Source: Acidobacteriota bacterium
Lineage (GTDB): Bacteria > Acidobacteriota > Terriglobia > Bryobacterales > Bryobacteraceae
DNA length: 64,000 nucleotides
Direction of reading: 5' to 3'
NCBI GenBank assembly: GCA_023436715.1
Contig: JAEZIJ010000187.1
Span: 1 to 64,000, forward strand
Translations under genes and position numbers: made by a program
The notes under the pieces: generated by a model
Told to the model about the DNA's origin: nothing
The model's database searches: none
The model's input: only the letters and a program-made list of their open reading frames with translations
Shown here: positions 56,865 to 64,000 of the stretch, piece by piece
Layout of the letters: each line of letters opens with the position of its first letter
How positions within the stretch are numbered: the stretch's first letter is position 1

Positions 56865-58696
56865 GCCGCCGCCACGCGCTCCCGAACGTTGAACTCGAGC
56901 TTCCAGCGCCGCCCGTCGCGGGCCACGCACCACAACTGCAACTGGCCGGTTTCGGTCACCACGCTTTCGAGCGTCACCGGAACCACGTCGCCCGGATTGC
57001 CGCCATCGGCCGAAAGCTCAACCTCCATCGGCGTGAGCTCGGTGATTTCCTCGCTCACTTCCTCGATCATTTGGCCGGCCGGGTCGTCCTTGCGAACGGT
57101 CGAGGAGAAGAACCGGAACTCGGCAGGCTGCCCGATGACGAGGCCGAACTCGCGGCCTGCAATCGGAGCCGCGCTGCCCTCCTCCATTCCGAACGGCGCC
57201 ACCGTGAGCGCTTTGAGAGGCGCCGGAACGCCCGGAACCGCGGGCATCGCGCTCTCGATTCCCACGTAGTAGGTGCGGGCCACGCCTCCGCGTATGCGCA
57301 CGCCGTGACCTGCGCGCGCAAGGCCGTAATAAGATGCGCCGCGCGCCACCGCGTGCATCAGGTCCTCGCCGGTTAGCGCCACAACGGCAGGCATGCCTTC
57401 TTCCTTCAGCCACCCGTTCAGCACGGAGAGCAGCCGTTCGCGGATCAACCCGGCCTTCAGCACACCGCCGTTGAAGAGCACATGCGTGGGGCAAGCCAGT
57501 CCGCTCGGCCCGCGCCGCACTGCGCCGCCTTGCGCGTTCGAGGCCTGCTGCCGCAGGAATCGCGCCATGTGCCGCGTAATCGCGGCGTCGGCCGCATACG
57601 GCAGCCCGAGTTCCTGCAATCCGGCCCGGCGCGCGCGCTGCGGCACGTCCTCGCTCGATGCCACGGGGAAGAACCCGTCCATCAGAATCCGGTCAACGTC
57701 GGCGCGCGGCAACTTCGTTTTGATGGTGCCGCCGACGAGGCCCGTGCCTTTGCCCAGCACGGTTACCGGAAACTCGTTGAGGCCGGAGCCTTCTTCGAGC
57801 AACTTCTCCTTCCCCACGCGGCAGCTCTGCCAGAGCGCGTGGAGCTGAAGCATATCGAGTTTTACGTTCTTCGCCGTGAGACCCTGCTCCACGAATCGTG
57901 CCAGCGCCAGGTCGATGTTATCGCCGCCGAGCAGAATGTGATCGCCGACAGCCACACGTTCCAGGGCCAGCTCTCCATCGCGCTCGGTTACGGTGATGAG
58001 CGTGAAATCCGTCGTGCCGCCGCCGATATCGACCACCAGGATGAGGTCGCCCACATTCACGCGCTCGCGCCAGTCCGGGTGACGCTCGATCCAGGCGTAA
58101 AAGGCGGCTTGCGGTTCCTCGAGAAGAATCACGTCGCGGTAACCGGCCTGCTGAGCCGCGCGCTCGGTCAACTCGCGCGCAACCGCGTCGAACGAAGCCG
58201 GCACGGTCACCAGCACCTGCTGTTCCTCGAACGGCGCCTCGGGATTGCGATAGGTCCAGGCGCGCCGCATGTGGTCCAGGTACCGCAGCGACGCCTCAAC
58301 CGGCGAAAGCTTCTTCACGCCGTCCGGCGCATTCACCGGCAGAATCGGGGCCGTGCGGTCCACGCCCGCATGGCTCAGCCACGATTTCGCCGATGACACC
58401 AGCCTGCCCGGGTTCTCCACCCCGCGCTTCTGCGCGAGATACCCAACCACAAACTTCCCTGCGCTATCCCAGGGCAACTCCAGCGAGCCTTCGGGAAAAT
58501 CGACCGCCGCCGGGACGTAGAGGGACGACGGCAGCAGTGGCTCGTCGCGCACCTCGCCCGGATTTACAACCTGCGGAATCGAAAACAGGCTCGCGCCCGG
58601 CAGTTCGTGCGGGTCCGCGATTGAAGCCAGCGGGGCGTAAGCCAGCGCCGAATTTGTCGTGCCTAAGTCGACTCCAATTACAAACTGTTTTGCCAT
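56861..58696 (-). CDS. Hsp70-family chaperone, DnaK-like short form
   Basis: 611 aa. ATPase motifs: IGVDLGTTNSALAYAP, VLVTVPASFDAVARELTE and LVVDIGGGTTDFTLITV, with LLGGDNIDLALARFV after it. A C-terminal beta-rich part (EFRFFSSTVRKDDPAGQMI) replaces the standard DnaK substrate domain; no EEVD-like tail or long lid. The stop of DUF2760 overlaps its start by one base. It forms a tandem with the longer Hsp70 downstream. Confidence 0.87.
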   Translation of the reverse strand: MAKQFVIGVDLGTTNSALAYAPLASIADPHELPGASLFSIPQVVNPGEVRDEPLLPSSLYVPAAVDFPEGSLELPWDSAGKFVVGYLAQKRGVENPGRLVSSAKSWLSHAGVDRTAPILPVNAPDGVKKLSPVEASLRYLDHMRRAWTYRNPEAPFEEQQVLVTVPASFDAVARELTERAAQQAGYRDVILLEEPQAAFYAWIERHPDWRERVNVGDLILVVDIGGGTTDFTLITVTERDGELALERVAVGDHILLGGDNIDLALARFVEQGLTAKNVKLDMLQLHALWQSCRVGKEKLLEEGSGLNEFPVTVLGKGTGLVGGTIKTKLPRADVDRILMDGFFPVASSEDVPQRARRAGLQELGLPYAADAAITRHMARFLRQQASNAQGGAVRRGPSGLACPTHVLFNGGVLKAGLIRERLLSVLNGWLKEEGMPAVVALTGEDLMHAVARGASYYGLARAGHGVRIRGGVARTYYVGIESAMPAVPGVPAPLKALTVAPFGMEEGSAAPIAGREFGLVIGQPAEFRFFSSTVRKDDPAGQMIEEVSEEITELTPMEVELSADGGNPGDVVPVTLESVVTETGQLQLWCVARDGRRWKLEFNVRERVAAA

Positions 58697-59220
58697 TACT
58701 CAATCTCGATCTCGGCCGGCGCTACTACGGTCGAGCCGTGCGCAGGAACCGGCAGTTCCGTCTTCGCGATGCGCCAGCCTTTATGCCGGAGCACGCCGCC
58801 TTGCGGCACCCCTGCCGGCACGTTGCCGATGAATTTAACCAGCGTCGCGAGGTTCTGCGCCACCGATGCACCGATGATGCTGGTGGACGTGCCCTCGACG
58901 CCGTCGATGACCGGCGCCAGCTCCACATATCGCTTCAAGGCATCCCGGCACTGGTCGTGCAGCGACCGTACGGCCGCGCCCACCTGGTCGTCGTCATAGG
59001 ACGAGATATCCTCCATCAGGAAATCGATCAGCCGCGAGTCGCGCTGCAGAATCGAGAGGATTTGCACCGTTCCGTCGATGTGATCCGCCGGAGGCTTCGG
59101 CGGAGCGGGAGGCCTTTCGGGCACGCGCATCAGCCCCAGGGTTGTAATCACCGGGTCCGAAAGCCCGTTGTGAAACAGGATTCCAAAAAAGCTGCGGAAA
59201 GCCAACACTACTCGATTCAA
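58696..59220 (-). CDS. DUF2760 protein, first gene of the Hsp70 operon
   Basis: 174 aa without signal or transmembrane region beyond a weakly hydrophobic N-terminus (VVLAFRSFFGILF). Conserved-looking segments: QILSILQRDSRLIDFLMEDI and VGAAVRSLHDQCRDALKRY, then LRHKGWRIAKTELP near the end. DUF2760 proteins often precede Hsp70 genes of this type, so it is likely a cofactor or client adaptor. Its stop shares a base with the Hsp70 start. Function unknown. Confidence 0.8.
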   Translation of the reverse strand: MNRVVLAFRSFFGILFHNGLSDPVITTLGLMRVPERPPAPPKPPADHIDGTVQILSILQRDSRLIDFLMEDISSYDDDQVGAAVRSLHDQCRDALKRYVELAPVIDGVEGTSTSIIGASVAQNLATLVKFIGNVPAGVPQGGVLRHKGWRIAKTELPVPAHGSTVVAPAEIEIE

Positions 59221-59288
59221 TCAAAACCCCCAAATGTAGTGGATCAAATCCCAGTTTAGCGTGCCGCGACCGCAAGGGAGCCGAGCGG

Positions 59289-59422
59289 TATCAGGGCATG
59301 GCTTGAGCCATGCCGTAGCGTCATGAGAAGGCCCGGGCTTTAGCCCCTGTCTTCGGCACTCCCAGGGGCTAAAGCCCTGTGATGGTGGCGCCTTGCGGCA
59401 CGGCTGAAGCCGTGCCCCGATA
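59289..59422. repeat. MITE/REP-like palindromic element, copy 2
   Basis: Begins TATCAGGGCATGGCTTGAG and ends GGCTGAAGCCGTGCCCCGATA, so the 27-base terminal inverted repeats are imperfect here. The interior has a second palindrome pair (GGGCTTTAGCCCCTG and CAGGGGCTAAAGCCC). Related to 12724-12881 in ends and architecture. Both copies are followed by CGGTTCGTG on the right side. It fills the gap between DUF2760 and the MerR/TPR gene. Confidence 0.75.
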
Positions 59423-59452
59423 CGGTTCGTGATGTGGCGGGCCACCACCTCA

Positions 59453-60373
59453 TCAGGATACGGTTCGTGAACCCTGGACCACGGTCGCCTTGCAGAGCTT
59501 GTCGAGTTCCCGTTTCGCTATGGAGGCCCAGGTGCTCGTCGGGTCGAGCTTCAAGTACGTTTTCCAGTGCTTGACCGCCCGCATCAGATCGCCCTGGCCC
59601 TGATACAGCAGCGCAACGTTATAGTGAGCGTCCGCATAGCTCGAGTTCGCGCGAAGGGCCGCCTGGTAATGCGAAAGCGCCTGCTGCCGGTCGCCCAGTT
59701 CGTCGAACAGGTTGCCCAGATTGAAATGCGCCAGCGCGTAGCCGTTATCGATTTCCAGGGCCTGGCGGTAGCAGCGCTCGGCATCCTTCCACTTCTTCAT
59801 GTGATAGTGGATCGTCCCCAGGTTCACCAGCGCCCCGGCCGACCGCGGATCAAGCTCCAGCGCACGCTCGTACGCAGCGATTACGTCCGCCACCGGCGCG
59901 CCGGTCTGTTCCAGATCCAGCCCCTTTTCGAACCACGCCTCGGCTTCCTGCTGCCGTGCGGCGGAATTCCGCCCTGCTGTCTCGCGCTCGCCGGGGAAAG
60001 AAAGCAGGCTGCTCAATTCCTCGCGGTCGAAATCGAGCAGGAGTTGCCCGGAGACGGCGTCCATCTTTTGGCCCTCCAGGAGCACGGCGACTTCCTTGCC
60101 CTCGCAAACGATCTTGAGTTCCTTGAGAGGGTCGGCCACCCCTTCGAGCTTCTCCCGCAGCGCGCTCACGGCCCGGCGGATGCGCGCCGAAGGCACGCGG
60201 TTCTGCCGCAACTTCTGGAGAGAGCGCAGCGCGATCAGGTCTGAGAACGCGTACTGCTCCAGCGGCGGCACGAGCTCCTGCTTCTCCCATCCCCGCAACT
60301 GCCGTTCGGAAATGCCGAGCACACGCCGCACGTCCTTGCGTGTGTAGCCCTGTTTTGGGGGTACGGCGAGCAT
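59453..60373 (-). CDS. MerR-type HTH protein with C-terminal TPR repeats
   Basis: 306 aa from the ATG at 60373; a long upstream extension overlaps feoA and feoB in antisense and is spurious. Residues 10-75 are a MerR-like winged helix (YTRKDVRRVLGISERQLRGW, then YAFSDLIALRSLQKLRQN). A linker with a beta region follows, then TPR repeats at about 155-295 (NLGTIHYHMKKWKDAERCYR, then AHFNLGNLFDELGDRQQALS). It could be a regulator that senses a partner protein through its TPR part. Divergent from feoA with a small palindrome in between. Confidence 0.78.
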   Translation of the reverse strand: MLAVPPKQGYTRKDVRRVLGISERQLRGWEKQELVPPLEQYAFSDLIALRSLQKLRQNRVPSARIRRAVSALREKLEGVADPLKELKIVCEGKEVAVLLEGQKMDAVSGQLLLDFDREELSSLLSFPGERETAGRNSAARQQEAEAWFEKGLDLEQTGAPVADVIAAYERALELDPRSAGALVNLGTIHYHMKKWKDAERCYRQALEIDNGYALAHFNLGNLFDELGDRQQALSHYQAALRANSSYADAHYNVALLYQGQGDLMRAVKHWKTYLKLDPTSTWASIAKRELDKLCKATVVQGSRTVS

Positions 60374-60435
60374 CGCCGGAATTGTAGCAGAAACCGCCGG
60401 CCGCCGGACTGGCCGGCCTGCGCGGGCACACCACC

Positions 60436-60450
60436 TGCAAATCAATTGCA
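60436..60450. promoter_or_regulatory. inverted repeat upstream of the feo promoter
   Basis: TGCAA-ATCAA-TTGCA, ten bases before the -35 box of the feo operon and 63 bases from the start of the MerR/TPR gene. A candidate operator for that regulator or another. It does not look like a classical Fur box. Confidence 0.35.
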
Positions 60451-60459
60451 AGATAGTCC

Positions 60460-60489
60460 TTGACACCCCGCGTGCTCGGATCCGATACT
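60460..60489 (+). promoter_or_regulatory. sigma-70-type promoter of feoAB
   Basis: Perfect -35 TTGACA (60460-60465), spacer of 18, then GATACT (60484-60489) at -10. Transcription would begin near 60496, immediately before the first ATG of feoA (60498), so the mRNA may be nearly leaderless. Confidence 0.5.
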
Positions 60490-60497
60490 GGAACTTC

Positions 60498-60782
60498 ATG
60501 CAACCGAGTTTCATGAGCGGCCGCGGCGCCCACCGTCCCTCGAGCATCGTCGAGTTGCGCGAAGGGGAACAGGGCGTCCTCGATCGGCTCGATCTGCCGG
60601 AAGACATTTCGCGCCGGCTGATGGAACTCGGGTTTGTGCCGGGCAGCCCCGTTACCGCGGCCCTGAGCGCGCCCGGCGGCGATCCGCGCGTCTTCCGCGT
60701 GGATGGTTCGGAAATTGCCCTGCGGCGCGAAACCGCCGCGCGCCTCAAGCTTCGCCCTATTCTTTCAGCCGCGGCGGAGTAG
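60498..60782 (+). CDS. feoA: ferrous iron transport protein A FeoA
   Basis: 94 aa SH3-like FeoA domain (VELREGEQGVLDRLDLPEDI, then RLMELGFVPGSPVTAALSAP) with an N-terminal tail. Start could also be the ATG at 60513. FeoA stimulates FeoB in ferrous iron uptake. It ends one base before feoB. A strong promoter and a palindrome precede it. Confidence 0.88.
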   Translation: MQPSFMSGRGAHRPSSIVELREGEQGVLDRLDLPEDISRRLMELGFVPGSPVTAALSAPGGDPRVFRVDGSEIALRRETAARLKLRPILSAAAE

Positions 60783-60783
60783 C

Positions 60784-62682
60784 ATGTCCGACTGCCAGAA
60801 CTGCGCGCTTTCCGGCGCACTTCACGCGTCTTCCCCAACCAACGGCCACATAGCGCACACCATCGCTCTAGTCGGCCCGCCCAATTCCGGAAAATCGACT
60901 CTGTTTAACCGCCTGACCGGCCTCCACCAGAAAGTAGCCAACTACCCCGGCGTGACAGTGGAGAAACACGTCGGCCGCGCCCGCCTGGAAGACGGCAGCG
61001 AAATCACCCTGGTGGACCTCCCGGGCATATACAGCCTCTCGCCGCGCTCGGAGGACGAGCAGGTTGCGCGCGACGTTCTCACCGGCAACATGCCGGACTT
61101 CCCCCGCCCCGACGGCGTCCTGCTCATTCTCGATTCCACCAACCTCGGCCGCCACCTCATGCTGGCCGCCCCGATCCTTGCTCTCGGCCTGCCCACCATG
61201 ATCGTGCTGAACATGGCCGACGACCTCAGGAATCGCGGCGGAGAGGTGGACACCGAGGCGCTCTCAAAGCAACTCGGCGCGCCCGTCATCCTGGCCAGCG
61301 CGATGAAGGATGAAGGCCTCGACCCCGTCTGGCGCTTCCTCGCCGAACGCGGAGCGGCGCCCTCGCCCGTGGCCTTGCCCGCGCTTCATGATATCCCCAA
61401 GTGTCGCGCCTGGGCCGCGGCCATGGGGCGACATGCGTCTTACCAGCCGCCCGCGCCGCCTCTCTGGACACGCAAGCTCGACTCCGTTTTCCTGCACCCG
61501 CTATGGGGTCCGCTCATCTTCGGCCTCATCGTTGTAACCGTGTTCCAGGCGATGTTTTCCTGGGCGCGCCCGATGATGGACGGCGTGCAGTGGCTGGTGA
61601 CCTGGTCCGGCGCGCAGATCGGGACGCTGTTGCCGGCATCACCGTTCCGCTCGCTGCTGATCGAGGGCGTGTGGACGGGCGTCGGTTCCGTGCTCGTATT
61701 CCTGCCCCAGATTCTACTGCTGTTCCTGTTCATAGGGATTCTGGAGGATTCGGGCTATCTCGCGCGTGCGGCGCTCATCGCGGACCGCACCATGGCCCGC
61801 GTGGGCTTGCAGGGAAAGTCGTTCATCCCGCTGCTTTCCTCCTACGCCTGCGCCGTCCCGGGCATTCTCGCGACGCGCACCATCGAAAACAAGCGCGACC
61901 GCATCGCGACTATCCTCATCGCGCCGCTGATGACGTGCTCGGCGCGGCTCCCCGTTTATACGCTGATCATCGCGGCATTCCTTCCCGAACGACCGCTGCT
62001 CGGACCGCTGCTCGGTACCCGCGCCGCCGCCATGCTCGGCCTGTACCTGCTCGGCTTCGCCGCCGCATTCACCACTGCGCGCGTGCTGAAATCGTCGATC
62101 CTCAAGAGCGAACGCGCGCCGTTCGTTCTCGAGATGCCGCCGTATCGCCGGCCCACGCTGCGTTCGCTCGGGCTGCGCCTGCTCGACCGCTCGAAGATCT
62201 TCCTCCGGCGCGCCGGTACCGTTATCCTGGCAGTCGCGATCGTCCTCTGGATTCTCGCCCACCTTCCCCTGACCGGGGGCGCGGCGCCCGCGATCGAGCA
62301 CAGCATCGCCGGAACCCTCGGGCACGTTGTGGAACCCGTCATTCGCCCGCTCGGCTTCAACTGGAAAATCGGGATCGGGCTGATCACGTCGCTGGCGGCG
62401 CGCGAGGTGATCGTCGGAACTCTCGGAACTATCTACGGCATGGATTCCGACGCTCACTCGCTCGGCCTTCAGCAGGCGCTACACAATGATCTGACTCCCG
62501 CCGGGGCCGTCGCGCTTCTCGTTTTCTTCGCCTTCGCCATGCAGTGCATGTCCACGATAGCCGTGGTGCGACGCGAGACAGGCGGGTGGAAATGGCCGCT
62601 GATCCAGTTCGCCTACATGGGCATCCTGGCCTGGTGCGGAGCCTTCCTGGCGAACCGGATCGTCAGCGCTTTCCTCGCCTAG
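60784..62682 (+). CDS. feoB: ferrous iron transporter FeoB
   Basis: 632 aa from ATG at 60784, one base after feoA. N-terminal GTPase: G1 GPPNSGKST (31-39), G2 region GVTVEKH, G3 DLPGIYSLSP, G4 NMADD. A Cys-containing N-terminal start (CQNCALSG) precedes it. The C-terminal half holds the gate motifs and paired membrane regions, including LSSYACAVPGILATRTIENK and PLMTCSARLPVYTLIIAAF. It imports Fe2+ across the cytoplasmic membrane. Somewhat shorter than E. coli FeoB (773 aa), typical of many bacteria. Confidence 0.94.
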   Translation: MSDCQNCALSGALHASSPTNGHIAHTIALVGPPNSGKSTLFNRLTGLHQKVANYPGVTVEKHVGRARLEDGSEITLVDLPGIYSLSPRSEDEQVARDVLTGNMPDFPRPDGVLLILDSTNLGRHLMLAAPILALGLPTMIVLNMADDLRNRGGEVDTEALSKQLGAPVILASAMKDEGLDPVWRFLAERGAAPSPVALPALHDIPKCRAWAAAMGRHASYQPPAPPLWTRKLDSVFLHPLWGPLIFGLIVVTVFQAMFSWARPMMDGVQWLVTWSGAQIGTLLPASPFRSLLIEGVWTGVGSVLVFLPQILLLFLFIGILEDSGYLARAALIADRTMARVGLQGKSFIPLLSSYACAVPGILATRTIENKRDRIATILIAPLMTCSARLPVYTLIIAAFLPERPLLGPLLGTRAAAMLGLYLLGFAAAFTTARVLKSSILKSERAPFVLEMPPYRRPTLRSLGLRLLDRSKIFLRRAGTVILAVAIVLWILAHLPLTGGAAPAIEHSIAGTLGHVVEPVIRPLGFNWKIGIGLITSLAAREVIVGTLGTIYGMDSDAHSLGLQQALHNDLTPAGAVALLVFFAFAMQCMSTIAVVRRETGGWKWPLIQFAYMGILAWCGAFLANRIVSAFLA

Positions 62683-62689
62683 TGTTAGC

Positions 62690-63649
62690 ATGAAAGATCA
62701 TCGGACCCCTATGCGGAACGTTGTCATTATAGGATCTGGCTGCGCGGGCAACACCGCCGCCATCTATTCGGCGCGAGCCAATCTGAAGCCACTTGTCGTG
62801 TCAGGGCACCATCCCGGAGGCCAGCTCTCCATCACCTCGCTCGTCGAGAACTACCCCGGTTTTCCCGAGGGCATCGACGGCCCGGTGCTGGTCGAGAACA
62901 TGAAGAAGCAGGCCCAGAGTTTCGGCGCCGAATTCGTACACGGCGCGGTTGACGAGGTTGACTTTTCGCGCCGCCCGTTCCGCCTCAACGTTGAAGGCGA
63001 GTGGATCGAAGCACGCACGGTAATCATCGCGTCCGGAGCCTCCGCGCGCTGGCTGGGACTGCCGTCGGAACAGAAGCTCATCGGCCGCGGCGTCAGCTCC
63101 TGCGCGACCTGCGACGGCTTCTTCTTCCGCGGCAAGAAGATCATGGTGGTCGGCGGTGGAGACTCCGCCATGGAGGAAGCGAATTTCCTAACGCGCTTCG
63201 GCGAACAGGTCACCATCGTCCATCGCCGCGACGAGTTCCGCGCTTCGAAGATCATGCTGGAGCGCGCGCTCAGGAACCCGAAGATCAAGTGGCTCACCAA
63301 CGTCGTGATTGACGAGGTGCTGGACGTCAAAAAGGAGACGGTGACGGGCGTGGTCGTGCGCGACGTTAAAACGGGCAAGCGGCGCGAAGAGCCGGTGGAC
63401 GGCCTCTTCCTCGCCATCGGGCACGTGCCGAACACCACTGTCTTCAAGGGCAAGATCGATCTCGACGCCGACGGCTACCTCATCTCGAAAGGCGGCGCGC
63501 GCACGAGCGTCCCCGGAGTCTTCCACGCCGGCGACGTCCAGGACCGCGTCTACCGCCAGGCCATCACCGCCGCCGCCGCGGGCTGCAAAGCCGCCATCGA
63601 AGTAGAGCGCTGCCTGGAAGAAGAAGACTTCGCCGCCGCCCAGGGGTAA
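62690..63649 (+). CDS. trxB: thioredoxin reductase
   Basis: 319 aa (or 312 from the ATG at 62711). FAD motif GSGCAG at 15-20, NADPH motif VGGGDSAMEEANFL, active disulfide C138-A-T-C141, and a C-terminal GDVQDRVYRQAITAAAAGC. It reduces thioredoxin with NADPH. The first FAD-motif glycines are slightly varied (Cys at the fourth place). It lies eight bases after feoB and may be cotranscribed with it. Confidence 0.93.
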   Translation: MKDHRTPMRNVVIIGSGCAGNTAAIYSARANLKPLVVSGHHPGGQLSITSLVENYPGFPEGIDGPVLVENMKKQAQSFGAEFVHGAVDEVDFSRRPFRLNVEGEWIEARTVIIASGASARWLGLPSEQKLIGRGVSSCATCDGFFFRGKKIMVVGGGDSAMEEANFLTRFGEQVTIVHRRDEFRASKIMLERALRNPKIKWLTNVVIDEVLDVKKETVTGVVVRDVKTGKRREEPVDGLFLAIGHVPNTTVFKGKIDLDADGYLISKGGARTSVPGVFHAGDVQDRVYRQAITAAAAGCKAAIEVERCLEEEDFAAAQG

Positions 63650-64000
63650 TCTGCGGGCGCAGCCAAGAACATCGACGCGCGTGGGTCGGAGCGATTAGCG
63701 AGTCATTCTACGATAGCGCGAATTCACATCCGCTGATGGCGTTACGAAGAGGCGCTGGCCTCATTCTCCGCGAACGCCACTTTTCGCCCGCTTCCGTTGA
63801 TGCGCTTGCCAATACCGCTCGTGACAGGAGTCCCACCCAGTGGGGTACAGTTGTTGAAGATTAGAATGCCCCTGATAACCGTCCTATCTCTCTGCCCATT
63901 GACGCTGACATTTCTCACGTGGCATCTCGGAGCCAGGATTGATCCTCGCCTCACACCTGTGAGACGGCTGCTGTTCAATTGTGGCCTCGGCTTGAGTATC
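63650..64000. other. window end without a convincing gene
   Basis: 351 bases with lower GC than the rest. A minus-strand frame is open from the window edge to a TAA at 63742 (about 85 codons visible, TTG at 63978 the only internal start) and could be the 3' end of a gene beginning outside the window. Its codons are rich in AGA, AGG and CGA and A/T-ending triplets, unlike the neighbours, and I recognise no domain. No RNA gene or repeat seen. Confidence 0.3.

Noticed and set aside
60374..60838. 155-residue N-terminal extension of the MerR/TPR protein
   Set aside because: The extension lies antisense to feoA and the feoB start, is Arg/Ser-rich and crosses the feo promoter; the HTH domain begins just after the ATG at 60373.

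Overview
The window is a high-GC bacterial chromosome segment, densely packed with operons that often overlap by ATGA. I see no plasmid, phage, tRNA, rRNA or CRISPR signature. The gene content suggests a soil-type acidobacterium, possibly Solibacter/Bryobacter-like: tandem phosphohexomutase paralogues, a DUF2760/Hsp70 tandem, TPR-SPINDLY proteins, a fused TrpEG and many secreted proteins with carboxypeptidase-regulatory-like folds. This placement is an inference from family content, not from a marker gene.

Layout. 1-2.9 kb (minus): a Tat-exported enolase-superfamily dehydratase, a DUF2007 zinc-ribbon protein and a secreted alpha/beta hydrolase. 2.85-9.8 kb (minus): a System I cytochrome c maturation operon (ccmE, F, H, a CcmI-like protein, a secreted protein, A, B, C, D) with a variant Cys-type CcmE and a duplicated ccmD. 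9.96-12.7 kb (plus): two tandem phosphohexomutases. 12.7-13.3 kb: a palindromic MITE/REP-like element and an ArsR-type regulator with an inverted-repeat operator. 13.3-20.9 kb (plus): a six-gene membrane complex of the hydrogenase-4/complex I family whose large subunit has lost all four Ni-Fe cysteines, so it is an energy-converting-hydrogenase-related (Ehr) complex. 20.9-22.6 kb: ftsB, cutA and a secreted MBL-fold protein.

22.7-28.1 kb (minus): a phosphate uptake operon. It begins with PhoU fused to a catalytically dead ArsC/LMW-phosphatase domain and ends with two complementary, asymmetrically degenerate PstB ATPases. 28.2-33.0 kb: a Zn-finger protein, a 50-aa divergent ORF, dgt, a YfgM-like protein, a STAS/HATPase partner-switch pair, a small secreted protein and a transaldolase.

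33.1-47.8 kb (plus): a flagellar filament island with fliW, csrA, two TPR/GT9-like proteins, two TPR/GT41 (O-GlcNAc-transferase-like) proteins, two methyltransferases, flagellin, fliD and a small fliD-linked ORF. I read it as a flagellin O-glycosylation locus. The flagellin leader carries a sigma-28-like promoter and two strong CsrA sites, which would close a FliW-CsrA-flagellin feedback loop.

47.8-59.2 kb (minus): secreted proteins, hpnE, trpEG, thiL and a DUF2760-Hsp70-Hsp70 chaperone operon. 59.2-64 kb: a second palindromic element, a MerR-HTH/TPR protein divergent from feoA-feoB, trxB, and a final 350 bases without a convincing gene.
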